DNA of 64,000 nt from Cyanobacteriota bacterium (GCA_026389335.1 JAPLIB010000093.1:1-64000), one strand, 5' to 3'. Shown: positions 38,773 to 47,514, numbered from the stretch's first letter. Program-made: numbers and translations. Notes: generated from the sequence alone by a model not told the origin.

Positions 38773-39984
38773 ATGGATTCAGCTGTTGCCATCACAGGTA
38801 CCGGAATCATTTGCCCTATGGGCAATGGAGCCAGCACGGTATGGGGAAATTGGCTTGATGGCACTGGAGCCATGGACAAACTCTGCGAAGAGTGGTCTGC
38901 AACGTTGAAGACGAGCCTTGTCGCACGCTGCAAGCATTTGCCGATAGAGCTGGAGCCACACCTGCTCAGGAGGCTGGACCGATACACCCAACTGGCAATG
39001 GCAGCAACTCAGCAAGCCTGGGGAGAGTGCGGGAAGCCTGAAATAAATCCGGAAAGGCTAGGGGTAGCAATTTCTTCCGGCATTGGAGGCCTTGAAACCA
39101 TTCACAATGGCACAGTAGAGCTGGAACAGAAAAAAATATTACGCGTCAATCCATATATTCTTCCCATGGCGATGCCCAACAGCGCCGCTGGACAGATCAG
39201 CATCATGATGAATGCTTCCGGTGACATCTCAGCACCAAATTCTGCCTGTGCAGGAGGAGCTGAGGCCATCACAATCGGTGCTCAGTGGATCAATGAGGGC
39301 CATGTAGATATGGCGATTGCAGGTGGGTGCGAGGCCCTAATCAACAAATTAGGCGTGTGTGCGTTTGAGGCACTAGGAGCATTATCGCCGGACAGCACAA
39401 ACCAGCCACAACCCTTTGGCCTTAATAGGAATGGATTTGTTCTGGGTGAGGGGGCTGGAGCCTTAGTACTGGAAAATGGCCAGCATGCGATCGATCGAGG
39501 TGCTTGTATCCTCGGCTGGATCCTTGGCTGGGGAAGCAGCGCTGATGCCTACCATTTGGTTGCCAGCAGACCAGATGGAGTGAACGCGAAAAGGGCAATA
39601 GAGAAAGCAATGAGAAAAGCGGGGCTGGAATTAGAGGACATCTCGCTGATCAAAGCCCATGCAACAGGAACAAAGGCAGGCGACCTGGCAGAGGCGCGCG
39701 TTCTTAGTGAGATCTGGGGAAATGTATCGAACAAGCCTACAGTCATCGCGCCAAAGTCAGAAATTGGTCACTGTATCAGCGCCTCTGGCCCGATTGAACT
39801 GATCATGGCTCTTTCGTGCCTCAAACAAGGAGTCGCGCCAGGCCTGTCACATGACTATGAACTGGATCCAATGATGACGCTACCATTTGCCGCCAAGAGC
39901 AGAGCGATTAATGGTAGCGTTGGCCTATGCAATTCATTTGGGTTTGGAGGCAAGAACCAAGTGCTGATCATCAAAAGCGCATGA
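38773..39984 (+). CDS. Beta-ketoacyl-ACP synthase, FabF/KAS II type, of the type III PKS cluster (403 aa)
   Basis: Condensing enzyme of the thiolase fold with the complete Cys-His-His triad: Cys159 in NSACAGGAEAI, His296 in KAHATGTKAGD and His333 in KSEIGHCISASG. The closing GLCNSFGFGGKNQVLIIK is the KAS glycine-rich motif. It resembles KAS II but is clearly diverged from a housekeeping copy, and its A/T-rich codons match its neighbours, not the rest of the window. The likely role is a final elongation of an acyl-ACP to provide the long-chain starter for the type III PKS. The ATG at 38773 is used; an earlier ATG at 38746 overlaps the ACP gene. Confidence 0.92.
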   Translation: MDSAVAITGTGIICPMGNGASTVWGNWLDGTGAMDKLCEEWSATLKTSLVARCKHLPIELEPHLLRRLDRYTQLAMAATQQAWGECGKPEINPERLGVAISSGIGGLETIHNGTVELEQKKILRVNPYILPMAMPNSAAGQISIMMNASGDISAPNSACAGGAEAITIGAQWINEGHVDMAIAGGCEALINKLGVCAFEALGALSPDSTNQPQPFGLNRNGFVLGEGAGALVLENGQHAIDRGACILGWILGWGSSADAYHLVASRPDGVNAKRAIEKAMRKAGLELEDISLIKAHATGTKAGDLAEARVLSEIWGNVSNKPTVIAPKSEIGHCISASGPIELIMALSCLKQGVAPGLSHDYELDPMMTLPFAAKSRAINGSVGLCNSFGFGGKNQVLIIKSA

Positions 39985-40028
39985 AGTCCCACGGAAATTG
40001 CTCACAAATCCACCAACGACACTAAAGA

Positions 40029-41141
40029 ATGCTAATCACAGCTATTGCTACCTCCACCCCTGAACAAGTCCTCACCCACAAGGAGGGGGAGTTGATGCAG
40101 CGCAAAATGTTTGCAAGACTCTCAACTGAGCCAGTCAGCGATCTGCTTAATATTCTGATCAACCATGTCTACAGAGGCGAAGATAACAAACGCCGTCACT
40201 GCGTTGCCCTGAAATACCATAAGCGCTTACTTGAAGACATCAACCCCGACGACGATAATCCTGGCACAAAAACCGAACAAAGAATGGAAATTTACGCCGA
40301 AGAAGCATTAGCCCTGACCATAAAATCCGTTAAAAAATTGCAAAATACAAAGAACAACCAGGAGTCACTTTTTTCACACATTATCTACGTATCGTGCACA
40401 GGGCAATCGGCACCAGGCATCTCATTTGACATTGCTCAGCATGTATCCCAAGACAACTCAATAAGCCTTTTGGAAATTAATTTTTATGGCGGCTGTGCAG
40501 GACTTCTATCTGGATTAAAAGTTGCCAAGGATATTGTTGATGCCAAGCCATCCAATAGGGTGTTACTATGCGCAACTGAGCTGTGCTCCCTCCACTTTAA
40601 GCCAACAAAAAGCAACGAGCAAGTCATTGTCAATTCGATATTCGCGGATGGTAGCGTTTGCCTAATCTGCGAAGGCGAAGACAATACTAAACAATCACAA
40701 GGCATAACCTCGCAGTCGTGGAGCCACATTTTGAGCAGAACCCACTTACTACCAGACACCAAGAGCATGGTTACCTGGGAGCTTGGTAGCGCAGGGTTTA
40801 AAATGGGCCTAAGCCCAGCATTACCAAAGTATATTGAGAAGAATCTAAAAGACATTGTCGAGATGATCCTAGCCCAAGAGAATCTTGAAGTTTCCAGCAT
40901 TGACAATTGGGCGATACACCCTGGCGGCCCCAAAATACTCGACGCCTGCCAGAGCGCATTGACACTCTCCGACGAGCAAGTAGCCACGAGCCGGGATATA
41001 TACAGAGATTTTGGAAATATGTCGTCATCAACTGTTGGATTCGTCCTGGAACGGATGAGATCGGAAAATAAACGTGGTTATTGTGTTGCCATCGCATTCG
41101 CCCCAGGAGTAAGATTGGAAATGGCGATACTGCACTACTGA
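40029..41141 (+). CDS. Type III polyketide synthase (chalcone/stilbene-synthase-like, 370 aa)
   Basis: Homodimeric iterative condensing enzyme that extends an acyl starter with malonyl-CoA without a carrier protein and cyclises the product. The catalytic triad is present: Cys156 in NFYGGCAGLLSGL, His297 in WAIHPGGPKI and Asn330 in FGNMSSSTVGFVLE. These correspond to Cys164, His303 and Asn336 of plant chalcone synthase. Sequence is far from plant enzymes and closer in style to bacterial alkylresorcinol/alkylpyrone synthases. The upstream ACP and ketosynthase point to a fatty-acyl starter. Established knowledge: hierridins, O-methylated alkylresorcinol-type lipids of Cyanobium, come from a type III PKS pathway. 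Confidence 0.93.
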   Translation: MLITAIATSTPEQVLTHKEGELMQRKMFARLSTEPVSDLLNILINHVYRGEDNKRRHCVALKYHKRLLEDINPDDDNPGTKTEQRMEIYAEEALALTIKSVKKLQNTKNNQESLFSHIIYVSCTGQSAPGISFDIAQHVSQDNSISLLEINFYGGCAGLLSGLKVAKDIVDAKPSNRVLLCATELCSLHFKPTKSNEQVIVNSIFADGSVCLICEGEDNTKQSQGITSQSWSHILSRTHLLPDTKSMVTWELGSAGFKMGLSPALPKYIEKNLKDIVEMILAQENLEVSSIDNWAIHPGGPKILDACQSALTLSDEQVATSRDIYRDFGNMSSSTVGFVLERMRSENKRGYCVAIAFAPGVRLEMAILHY

Positions 41142-41463
41142 TAACGATGAGAGAGCATGATCAATAGGCGATCAACAGGCAGGGGCCACCCTATTCATCG
41201 CAAAAACAATTATTCAGAGATGCTATCCAGCGAAACGAAACAACTCAACCCCTTAGTCGGTACACAAAAATAATTCTCAACAGCAAGTATCTCGCCAAAG
41301 CATTTTAATAGAACCTCGTGACGCCGAGGCCGACACCCTATCATCCCTGCCAATCATAGTATAAGCGGTAGTTGGCCCAATACAAAGCATACTGACATCA
41401 GTGATGAACAAAATATCGGACAGTGCTATGGCATCGTGAAGCAGTTCCGGAAACGAAAAGCGG
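41142..41463. other. Intergenic stretch between convergent cluster genes
   Basis: About 320 bp of A/T-rich DNA between the type III PKS and the UbiG-like methyltransferase. The minus-strand frame across 41277-41570 has no start signal and no motif. No clear terminator was found. Confidence 0.55.
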
Positions 41464-42168
41464 TCAAGACTTCGGCAAGCGGGCATGACCCGCATAAATG
41501 ACCTTAAGCGTTGGGAGCCTGCCGAAAGTGAAATCAAGCCGACGATTAAGCCCACAGGGACCAAGCCCAACGAAAGGCCCGACGATCAACCCCCTGCTGA
41601 CGAGCATCTGGGTTAACTCTGCAGGCTTCAAGAACTTGGCCGGATCATGGGTGCCCCGAGGCAGCAGCCCCAGAACATTCTCGCCTAAAGACACAAGAAC
41701 AAAGGCCGCCAACCTGCTGCGATTAACCGTATCAAATAGGAAGAAACCGCCAGGCTTCATCACGCGAACGATCTCATCAAGGACGCATTCGAGATCAGCA
41801 ACATGCTCAAGGACATCGACACACACGACACAATCAACACTTCGGTCAGCGAGAGGGATAGCCTCGCCGTTACCGAGGCGATAATCGATCACAACCCCTT
41901 GCTCACTAGCATGGGCTCTGGCAGCAAGAATGGCCGCCAAAGAGGGATCAACACCAATGACGCTTGCTCCACGCTTCAGGATCGCCTCAGACATGAAGCC
42001 ACCGCCGCAGCCCAGATCGAGAATAGTCAGGCCCTGCCAGCTCCCGACGATCTGATCAAAAAGAAACAGGCGCGCGGGCACAAGATTGGCCAACAGTCGT
42101 AGAAATCGCTGCGATCCATCCCACCAGTGAGATGCGTACGTGGTGTAAATAGATAGGTCGTTTCGCAT
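41464..42168 (-). CDS. Class I SAM methyltransferase, UbiG-like (234 aa)
   Basis: Rossmann-fold methyltransferase. Motif I is TILDLGCGGGFMSEAILKRG, motif II is around VIGVDPSLAAILAAR, post-I DCVVCVDVLEHVADLECVL and motif III VMKPGGFFLFDTVNRS. The order and the HWWD segment (YTTYASHWWDGSQRFL) near the N-terminus are those of the UbiG/Coq3 O-methyltransferases, which methylate phenolic hydroxyls of ubiquinone precursors. In this setting it is a good candidate for O-methylation of the alkylresorcinol or quinol product. It is transcribed toward the PKS gene. Confidence 0.9.
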   Translation of the reverse strand: MRNDLSIYTTYASHWWDGSQRFLRLLANLVPARLFLFDQIVGSWQGLTILDLGCGGGFMSEAILKRGASVIGVDPSLAAILAARAHASEQGVVIDYRLGNGEAIPLADRSVDCVVCVDVLEHVADLECVLDEIVRVMKPGGFFLFDTVNRSRLAAFVLVSLGENVLGLLPRGTHDPAKFLKPAELTQMLVSRGLIVGPFVGLGPCGLNRRLDFTFGRLPTLKVIYAGHARLPKS

Positions 42169-42686
42169 CAGTGTTCCCAGATCAGTGTTCCCGGATCAAC
42201 AATTGCCATCAGCACAGCCATCATCGCCGTCTTGGCCCGTCACGAGCACCAAGAAATACCTGCCAGTGTCTGGGGCTCGGAGACTGACCAGCCAAGCCGG
42301 CATACGAGCGATCGCCACCGCTAAATCAGCGGCAGCCTCAGAGCCTGGCGGTTCGCGTTGCCTTGGAGCGACTGAACGCATGGCGCAGGAACGTCAGTCA
42401 AGCCGACGTTGGATGTCAAGAGGCAAATGGAAAAGGCAGCTGTGGGCGCCTGATCCCGTTGAAGACCTACAAAGCAAAAAACAAGCCTACCTCGAGACCG
42501 TTTGATTTGGCGAGCAAGCTAGCGGAGCAGGATAACATTTTGATGACAGCAGAAAATGATTCCGGAATGGAATCGAACCGCTGCGTTACTGTAGGTGATA
42601 ATCGCTGGCTTGTGAAGGGAAATGGCATTTGTACGGTTCAGAGCTGATGCCGGCATCTCACTCTCATGGCTGGGAGGGTTGGCAAA
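42169..42686. other. Divergent intergenic stretch, probable promoter region
   Basis: About 520 bp between the start of the UbiG-like gene (minus) and the ICMT-like gene (plus). Overlapping frames are short and unconvincing. A duplicated cagtgttccc (around 42171 and 42184) is seen beside the methyltransferase start. One HIP1 palindrome lies at 42308-42315. It probably carries promoters for both flanking genes. Confidence 0.5.
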
Positions 42687-43481
42687 ATGAACAGGTTTTT
42701 TGGCTTTGTGTTCGGCTTGGGGACACAAGCTCTGTTTGCCGTCACCATCTGGTGTCTATTCTGGTTCTTGAAAGGACCATCGCTGCAGGACATTCAGCCA
42801 TCACCACTAGGACTCATCACGGCGCTCAGTATTGACGCACTTCTGGCGATGTCCTTCGCAGTACCGCATAGCATCTTGCTGATACCCTCAGTGCGGCGCA
42901 GACTGGTATCAACAAAATTCACTCCATTTTACGGTTGCTTCTACTGTGTAATCTCCTGTGCAACGCTACTACTGACGATCTTCAGCTGGCAAACCACGGC
43001 TGTGATCGCCTGGCACTGGCCGGCACCGATCGACAGCGCCATAACCGCCGCCTTCGCTATCTCCTGGGTTGCACTGATTTACAGCCTGTACCTCACGGGC
43101 CTGGGTTGGCAGACCGGGTGGACACCCTGGTTGCATTGGGCTCGCGGCCTACCACAACCCCAGCGCCAATTCGTCGAGCAGGGCGCGTACCGTGTGCTAC
43201 GCCACCCAGTTTACCTGAGTTTTCTGGGACTGATCTGGTTCACACCCCTGGTTACACTCGACAGGGCCATCTTGATCGCGATCTGGTCGGCCTATATCAT
43301 CGTCGGTAGCATCATCAAAGATGCTCGGTTGGTGCACTTCATGGGGGATACCTATCGTGATTACAAGTCCCGTGTACCTGGCTATCCGGGGGTGCGATTC
43401 GGGCCACTTGGGAGAATAGTCCACCTCGGGTCACAACGAGGAGTGCAAGCGAGGACGACAGACCCTGACGCCATTCTATAG
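42687..43481 (+). CDS. ICMT-type membrane methyltransferase, NnrU/MddA-like (264 aa)
   Basis: Polytopic membrane protein with about five hydrophobic helices and the C-terminal SAM-binding region of isoprenylcysteine carboxyl methyltransferase-like enzymes: FVEQGAYRVLRHPVYLSFLGL, then a helix and GDTYRDYKSRVPGYPG. It contains the NnrU/MddA feature AVPHSILLIPSVRRRL. A GGGAGG ribosome-binding site eight bases upstream fixes the ATG at 42687. Established precedent: B. subtilis BpsB and Streptomyces SrsB are ICMT-like enzymes that O-methylate type III PKS alkylpyrones and phenolic lipids, so this is a strong tailoring candidate for the membrane-bound lipid product. Confidence 0.88.
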   Translation: MNRFFGFVFGLGTQALFAVTIWCLFWFLKGPSLQDIQPSPLGLITALSIDALLAMSFAVPHSILLIPSVRRRLVSTKFTPFYGCFYCVISCATLLLTIFSWQTTAVIAWHWPAPIDSAITAAFAISWVALIYSLYLTGLGWQTGWTPWLHWARGLPQPQRQFVEQGAYRVLRHPVYLSFLGLIWFTPLVTLDRAILIAIWSAYIIVGSIIKDARLVHFMGDTYRDYKSRVPGYPGVRFGPLGRIVHLGSQRGVQARTTDPDAIL

Positions 43482-43763
43482 AGACGATGACGATCGGCAG
43501 GGAAGCACGCCAAGGCTAGGAAGGTAGACTGTGAATCTGATCAACATGGGCAACAGAATCGAAAACAGTTTGGTCTTATTTTGAAGGCCAGGCTCCTAGA
43601 GAATCGGAACGGAAGCCAGATGTTGTCAAGATTGTCACTGGCTTGGCGATGAAAGAGATCTGCTATTGTACGACTGCTCAGAATCAAGATGCAAGCGCAG
43701 GCGTGGATCAGGCAGCAGGATAACTGGAATATATCCAACCTCAGGAGCTAGATCCAGAATGAT

Positions 43764-44480
43764 TCACTGAGGGTTCCAAAAAACAAAATGGCCTGGGATA
43801 GCAGAATGGACGCACAACGATTGGAGCTGAGGGTCCGCTTCCACCAGAAGTGATGCCTCCTTTTTTGTCAGGCTTCTGCGAATAGAAAGACGACCATCAT
43901 CGTAGGCAAAGCTATTGCGCAAAAGCAGTTTGGCGCAGACCGAATAAAGAAAATAAGAGAAACGACTGCGTACCAAGTCGCTCATGATGCACTGCTCTCG
44001 ACAGGCAAGAACAACCAAATGCAAACAGTGAACAATCTCAGGGGTCGTGAGATGGTGAAGAAAATGATTGGAAAAGATAAAATCCCAATTGCCCTTGGGT
44101 GACTTTGAGAGAAGGGCGAGGGCATCACCCTGGTGCAGAATAATTTCTGGATAATTAACGAGGCGCTGCCGAGCAAACTCAACCACGCGGCTATCGTGAT
44201 CTATACAAGTGATAACAAGAGAGATCCGTTCCTGTCGGCACAGGTCGATTAGCCAGATAGCCAGATCACATCCTCCAGAGCCGATATCGAGCATGGTCCA
44301 CTCACGGCTGGGATCGGCTCGCATTTGCCTCAGCACATTGCGGCGCAATAGACGGCGTGAGGGCGTCATATGCTGATTAATCCACACAAACTGCTTGAGT
44401 GTATTACCCAACAACTGGCCCGAAGAATCGGGGCAATCCATGAGCTCTGGATCGGTGGAACGCTGTGAAAAATCAAGCAT
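43764..44480 (-). CDS. Class I SAM methyltransferase, PKS-cluster type (238 aa)
   Basis: Rossmann-fold methyltransferase with motif I in TMLDIGSGGCDLAIWLIDL, an acidic CIDHDSRVVEFARQRL and the FIFSNHFLHHLTTPEIV segment. Proteins of this pattern commonly sit beside type III PKS and FAD-dependent oxidoreductase genes in bacteria. The start overlaps the end of the UbiE-like gene by 8 bp, so the three minus-strand genes (FAD enzyme, UbiE-like, this one) form an operon read away from 46.5 kb. Target atom unknown; O- or C-methylation of the aromatic ring is likely. Confidence 0.85.
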   Translation of the reverse strand: MLDFSQRSTDPELMDCPDSSGQLLGNTLKQFVWINQHMTPSRRLLRRNVLRQMRADPSREWTMLDIGSGGCDLAIWLIDLCRQERISLVITCIDHDSRVVEFARQRLVNYPEIILHQGDALALLSKSPKGNWDFIFSNHFLHHLTTPEIVHCLHLVVLACREQCIMSDLVRSRFSYFLYSVCAKLLLRNSFAYDDGRLSIRRSLTKKEASLLVEADPQLQSLCVHSAIPGHFVFWNPQ

Positions 44481-45252
44481 AAGGAGCCGACTCCAATTCT
44501 GAGGAGGGTTTAATTACGGTAATCATCTCTAGGGTTCCAAAGTAAAAACGACGGCTGCAGACAGGCAAGAAGCCAATTTCAGATAACGTCTGCCGCAACT
44601 CGCGGCGATCAGGAAACTGCCAAAGAGACTTGGCAATATACGCATACACAGAGGGCTGGCGATGGAGCAGCAGTCCCCAAAAGGATCCCCAGACAAACAA
44701 CACACAATAGGCAAGACGTTGCCACAGCCAGTGTGGTGATTTCGAAAAATCAAGAAAGGCTGCAGTACCACCGGGACGCAACACACGATAAATCTCCTGC
44801 AATGCCACATTCAGCGCAGGGGCGTTCCTCAATGCATAGCTTCCGGTAACGATGTCAACACTGGCTGAAGGAAAAGGCAACTGATGCATATCACCGAGTT
44901 CAAGCCTGACATTGGAGTGGCGATTCCTGGCCCGAGCGATCGTCAACATTTCCGCCGTCAAGTCAAGTCCACAGACGCTGCCCTGCGGATAGCGCTGCGC
45001 CAGGGCAAAGGCGACATCGCCAGTACCACAGGCGAGATCGAGACACACCGGGGTGGGTAAGGCTGACGATGGCCCCTCCCCAGGCAAGGAGTTGATCAGG
45101 GTCCGCTTCCAAGCCTGATCGCGTCCCAGAGAAAGCGCCCGGGTGACAAAGTCGTAACGGCGAGCAACCTCAGCAAACAGCAATTCATTGTATTCACGCT
45201 TCGCTGCAGGAATGCGCAGGAAGTCGGCCTGATCAGATGGCAACGGGGACAT
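44473..45252 (-). CDS. UbiE/MenG-type SAM methyltransferase (259 aa)
   Basis: Methyltransferase of the UbiE/COQ5 family. It has FAEVARRYDFVTRALSLGRD near the N-terminus, VCLDLACGTGDVAFALAQRYP (motif I), GLDLTAEMLTIARARN, DIVTGSYALRNAP and RVLRPGGTAAFLDFSKSP, followed by the family end with the ETFGF-like ISEIGFLP. UbiE/MenG enzymes C-methylate quinone rings, so in this cluster it may C-methylate the alkylated ring, or it could be the organism's phylloquinone/plastoquinone enzyme that has been drawn into the operon. The ATG at 45252 is used since the upstream frame is shared with the FAD gene on another frame. Confidence 0.88.
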   Translation of the reverse strand: MSPLPSDQADFLRIPAAKREYNELLFAEVARRYDFVTRALSLGRDQAWKRTLINSLPGEGPSSALPTPVCLDLACGTGDVAFALAQRYPQGSVCGLDLTAEMLTIARARNRHSNVRLELGDMHQLPFPSASVDIVTGSYALRNAPALNVALQEIYRVLRPGGTAAFLDFSKSPHWLWQRLAYCVLFVWGSFWGLLLHRQPSVYAYIAKSLWQFPDRRELRQTLSEIGFLPVCSRRFYFGTLEMITVIKPSSELESAPYA

Positions 45253-45296
45253 GGGAAAGGGGAAGTGAGGGGAGCATCGGCTGATTTCCTGGGTGA

Positions 45297-46469
45297 CTAA
45301 CGTGGAACGGAGGTCAAGATGTGGGGGCGATTGAGCCAGAGAATGAAAGGCCTGGCCAGAAAGGGCAGATGACCCAGCAGTGTCACATTCAGTTCTGTAA
45401 GGCGTTGGTTCCGCAAGCTCCGCGTCACCAGTCGACAAAGACGCATTCGGCCGCGCAACAATCGCTTGCGCTCTGCAATCCAGCGTCCTGGCAGATCTTT
45501 GCTGTAGTTCCTGGCGGCCTGATGGGCAATGGGTGCGACGGATGCGCCTGAAGCAAGCGCCCATGCCATACCCTCACCGGTGAAGGGCTCGATATATCCT
45601 GCCGCATCGCCCACAAAAAAGATGCGGTGTCCCGCAGCTGGCAATGTCTGGCATGATAGTGGGGGAGTACCCTGCCACTTGAGTTCGCCGACTCCTTCGA
45701 ATCTCGGTAGAGCTGATTGCTGGAGAATGCGCTGCACCGTACCTCCCAAGCCAGAGCGCCTGATGGCCGCCGGATCGAGCGAGGCGGCGATTTCGATGTG
45801 ACCGTCTTCCACCTGCAGGCTGCCGACATAACCATCGCGACCAATTGCCATCTGAATCGTGCCGGGTTTGTAACCTTTGGGAACGAAAGTCGTGGCTGCC
45901 GACACGCCAATGCGCGAATGAGATTGGATAACCCTGGTACAGCCTGGGGTCTCCCGCGCTATCCCACCCGTGAGCCCATCGGCAGCAACGACTATCCGAG
46001 TGCTGATCTCGACATCGTTGTCCCCACAAATCAGCCGCAATCGACAACGCTCCACGTCATTATCGAGCAAATGCACTTCGGTACCCAGCAGGAGCGACGC
46101 ACCTGCGGCCATCGCCTCGTCTGACAACTGGACATCCAGCCAGTGGCGGGAGAGAGCTGCTCCCGTGGGGAGTGGCAGATAGGCCTGACGCCGGCCCGCT
46201 GACACGAAGACGCCGCGGACTGGTGGCGCGTCACCAGCCACAAGTAAGTGGGTGAGATCCAGCTGGGCAAGGGTCGCCAGGGCGTTGGCATTGAGAAAAC
46301 AGCCACACACTTTGCGACGCGGAAAAACGGCCTTGTCCACGAGAAGAACTCTGCTGCCCAAGCGAGCAGCCTCCCGCGCCGCAATCGACCCCGATACTCC
46401 GGCACCGATCACGACGATGTCCCAGATATCCCGGCAGGCATCATGGATGGAGATTTTTCTCCCGGCCAT
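45297..46469 (-). CDS. FAD-dependent oxidoreductase/monooxygenase, geranylgeranyl-reductase family (390 aa)
   Basis: Flavoprotein of the p-hydroxybenzoate-hydroxylase fold. The N-terminal dinucleotide motif is DIVVIGAGVSGSIAAREAAR, followed by KVCGCFLNANAL (typical of the geranylgeranyl-reductase group), VVAADGLTGGIARE and the second FAD motif IFFVGDAAGYIEPFTGEGM. It is the first gene of the minus-strand operon. By comparison with SrsC in Streptomyces (a flavoprotein that hydroxylates the alkylresorcinol), it may oxidise the ring to a hydroxyquinol or quinone. Reduction of an acyl chain is the alternative. Confidence 0.88.
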   Translation of the reverse strand: MAGRKISIHDACRDIWDIVVIGAGVSGSIAAREAARLGSRVLLVDKAVFPRRKVCGCFLNANALATLAQLDLTHLLVAGDAPPVRGVFVSAGRRQAYLPLPTGAALSRHWLDVQLSDEAMAAGASLLLGTEVHLLDNDVERCRLRLICGDNDVEISTRIVVAADGLTGGIARETPGCTRVIQSHSRIGVSAATTFVPKGYKPGTIQMAIGRDGYVGSLQVEDGHIEIAASLDPAAIRRSGLGGTVQRILQQSALPRFEGVGELKWQGTPPLSCQTLPAAGHRIFFVGDAAGYIEPFTGEGMAWALASGASVAPIAHQAARNYSKDLPGRWIAERKRLLRGRMRLCRLVTRSLRNQRLTELNVTLLGHLPFLARPFILWLNRPHILTSVPR

Positions 46470-47325
46470 AGAGATGGTGCGAATCGGCGATCTACCAATA
46501 TTATGTCAGAGCCTTCACGGCACTGACGTTCATCCTCGTTTATGAACGAACAGACAGAGAAGCTACCATCCATGCCCATGGAGCCATCATGTCCATAGCC
46601 TAGACCAAGTCATTGCTGCAGAAACAACAAAGAAATAGTCGACAGCAAGTTCGCTAAGGGCAGGACCTCAAGCGACATCTCTGCCATTTTTGATATATCG
46701 GCGCCAGATTGGCAATGCCACCCTTATTCCCAGTAGTTTTTTATTCTTTGATTTCTGCAACCTGGCTTGCGCTAGCCCTGCTGAGTGGAGCTTTACCTTT
46801 GCTCAAGTCGCTTGAAGTGACGCGATGAGTGCTGGGCACGAAGAGGTTGACGCCAGCTTTGCGCTGCTCTCGTTAGCAGAGTTGATTTTCCGCATAAAGC
46901 CCAGACCATGCTCACCACCTGAGATCATCACAATGCGATCGATCACTACTCTTTGGGATTATTTCTTCAAGACTAATTTCTTGAGCCAAATCCCGGCACT
47001 GGACATTTGCTAGCCATGCAACTTAAGAACTTATCTTAAAAAGTCAAGACTTTCTTTTCAGTATTTTGTAGCAATTAATTCGGCAATGCCGGCCTCTGCA
47101 ATGACTGTTCGTTTGTTGGCTTGGGTGATCCAATCAGCCACCTCCCCCGCCTGGATAGCGGCCATGCTCTCGGTGGCGCCTGGTCGAGCCCGGACTCAAA
47201 CCAGGAAATCGGGCCGAACCATCCCAGCCAACAACAGCCGCTGGGCTGATCGCCTGAGGGATCTGGGGAGTTCGCCAGTCGCGGGGAGCCAGCACCGCAG
47301 ACTGCAGCCTGGCCCTCCAAGAGGC
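46470..47325. other. Right flank of the island: A/T-rich, no supported gene
   Basis: Upstream of the FAD gene the DNA is strikingly A/T-rich (for example around 46690-46800 and 47010-47080), then returns to high GC near 47100. A plus-strand frame at 46825-47013 has no motif. The stretch should hold the promoter of the minus-strand operon. No tRNA, integrase or repeat that would mark an insertion site was seen. Confidence 0.5.
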
Positions 47326-47514
47326 TCAGATCACCTGACCTACCAGCACCGCTGCCATAGCCGAGAACAGGGTGATCGTAAGAGCGGTGAGAGGGTTTTG
47401 ACCCTGGGCTACGGCAATGCTGGTGACCACACCGGCACCAAGGGCAGCAACGGCCAACTGGGTGAGGAGTTCGCCGCGGGGACTGGGGGAAGGGGTCACG
47501 GCGCGCTCCAACAA
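47326..47514 (-). CDS. Small membrane protein (62 aa), function unknown
   Basis: After a short polar leader (MLERAVTPSPSPRGEL), two hydrophobic helices can be seen: LLTQLAVAALGAGVVTSIAVA and LTALTITLFSAMAAVLVGQV, joined by QGQNP. The regular pattern and compact length suggest a real double-spanning protein similar to small unknown membrane proteins of picocyanobacteria. No ribosome-binding site is clear. No role can be assigned. Confidence 0.5.
   Translation of the reverse strand: MLERAVTPSPSPRGELLTQLAVAALGAGVVTSIAVAQGQNPLTALTITLFSAMAAVLVGQVI

Noticed and set aside
42185-42647. Two overlapping plus-strand frames between the methyltransferase genes
   Set aside because: Low-complexity Ser/Arg-rich content and no ribosome-binding site; the interval is better read as a promoter region.
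44473-45564. UbiE-like gene extended upstream to 45564
   Set aside because: The extra 100 residues overlap the FAD oxidoreductase gene in another frame and are not part of the UbiE fold; the ATG at 45252 gives the normal length.
46825-47013. 62-aa plus-strand frame on the right flank of the island
   Set aside because: Plausible-looking middle but no start context or family; may be a gene fragment.
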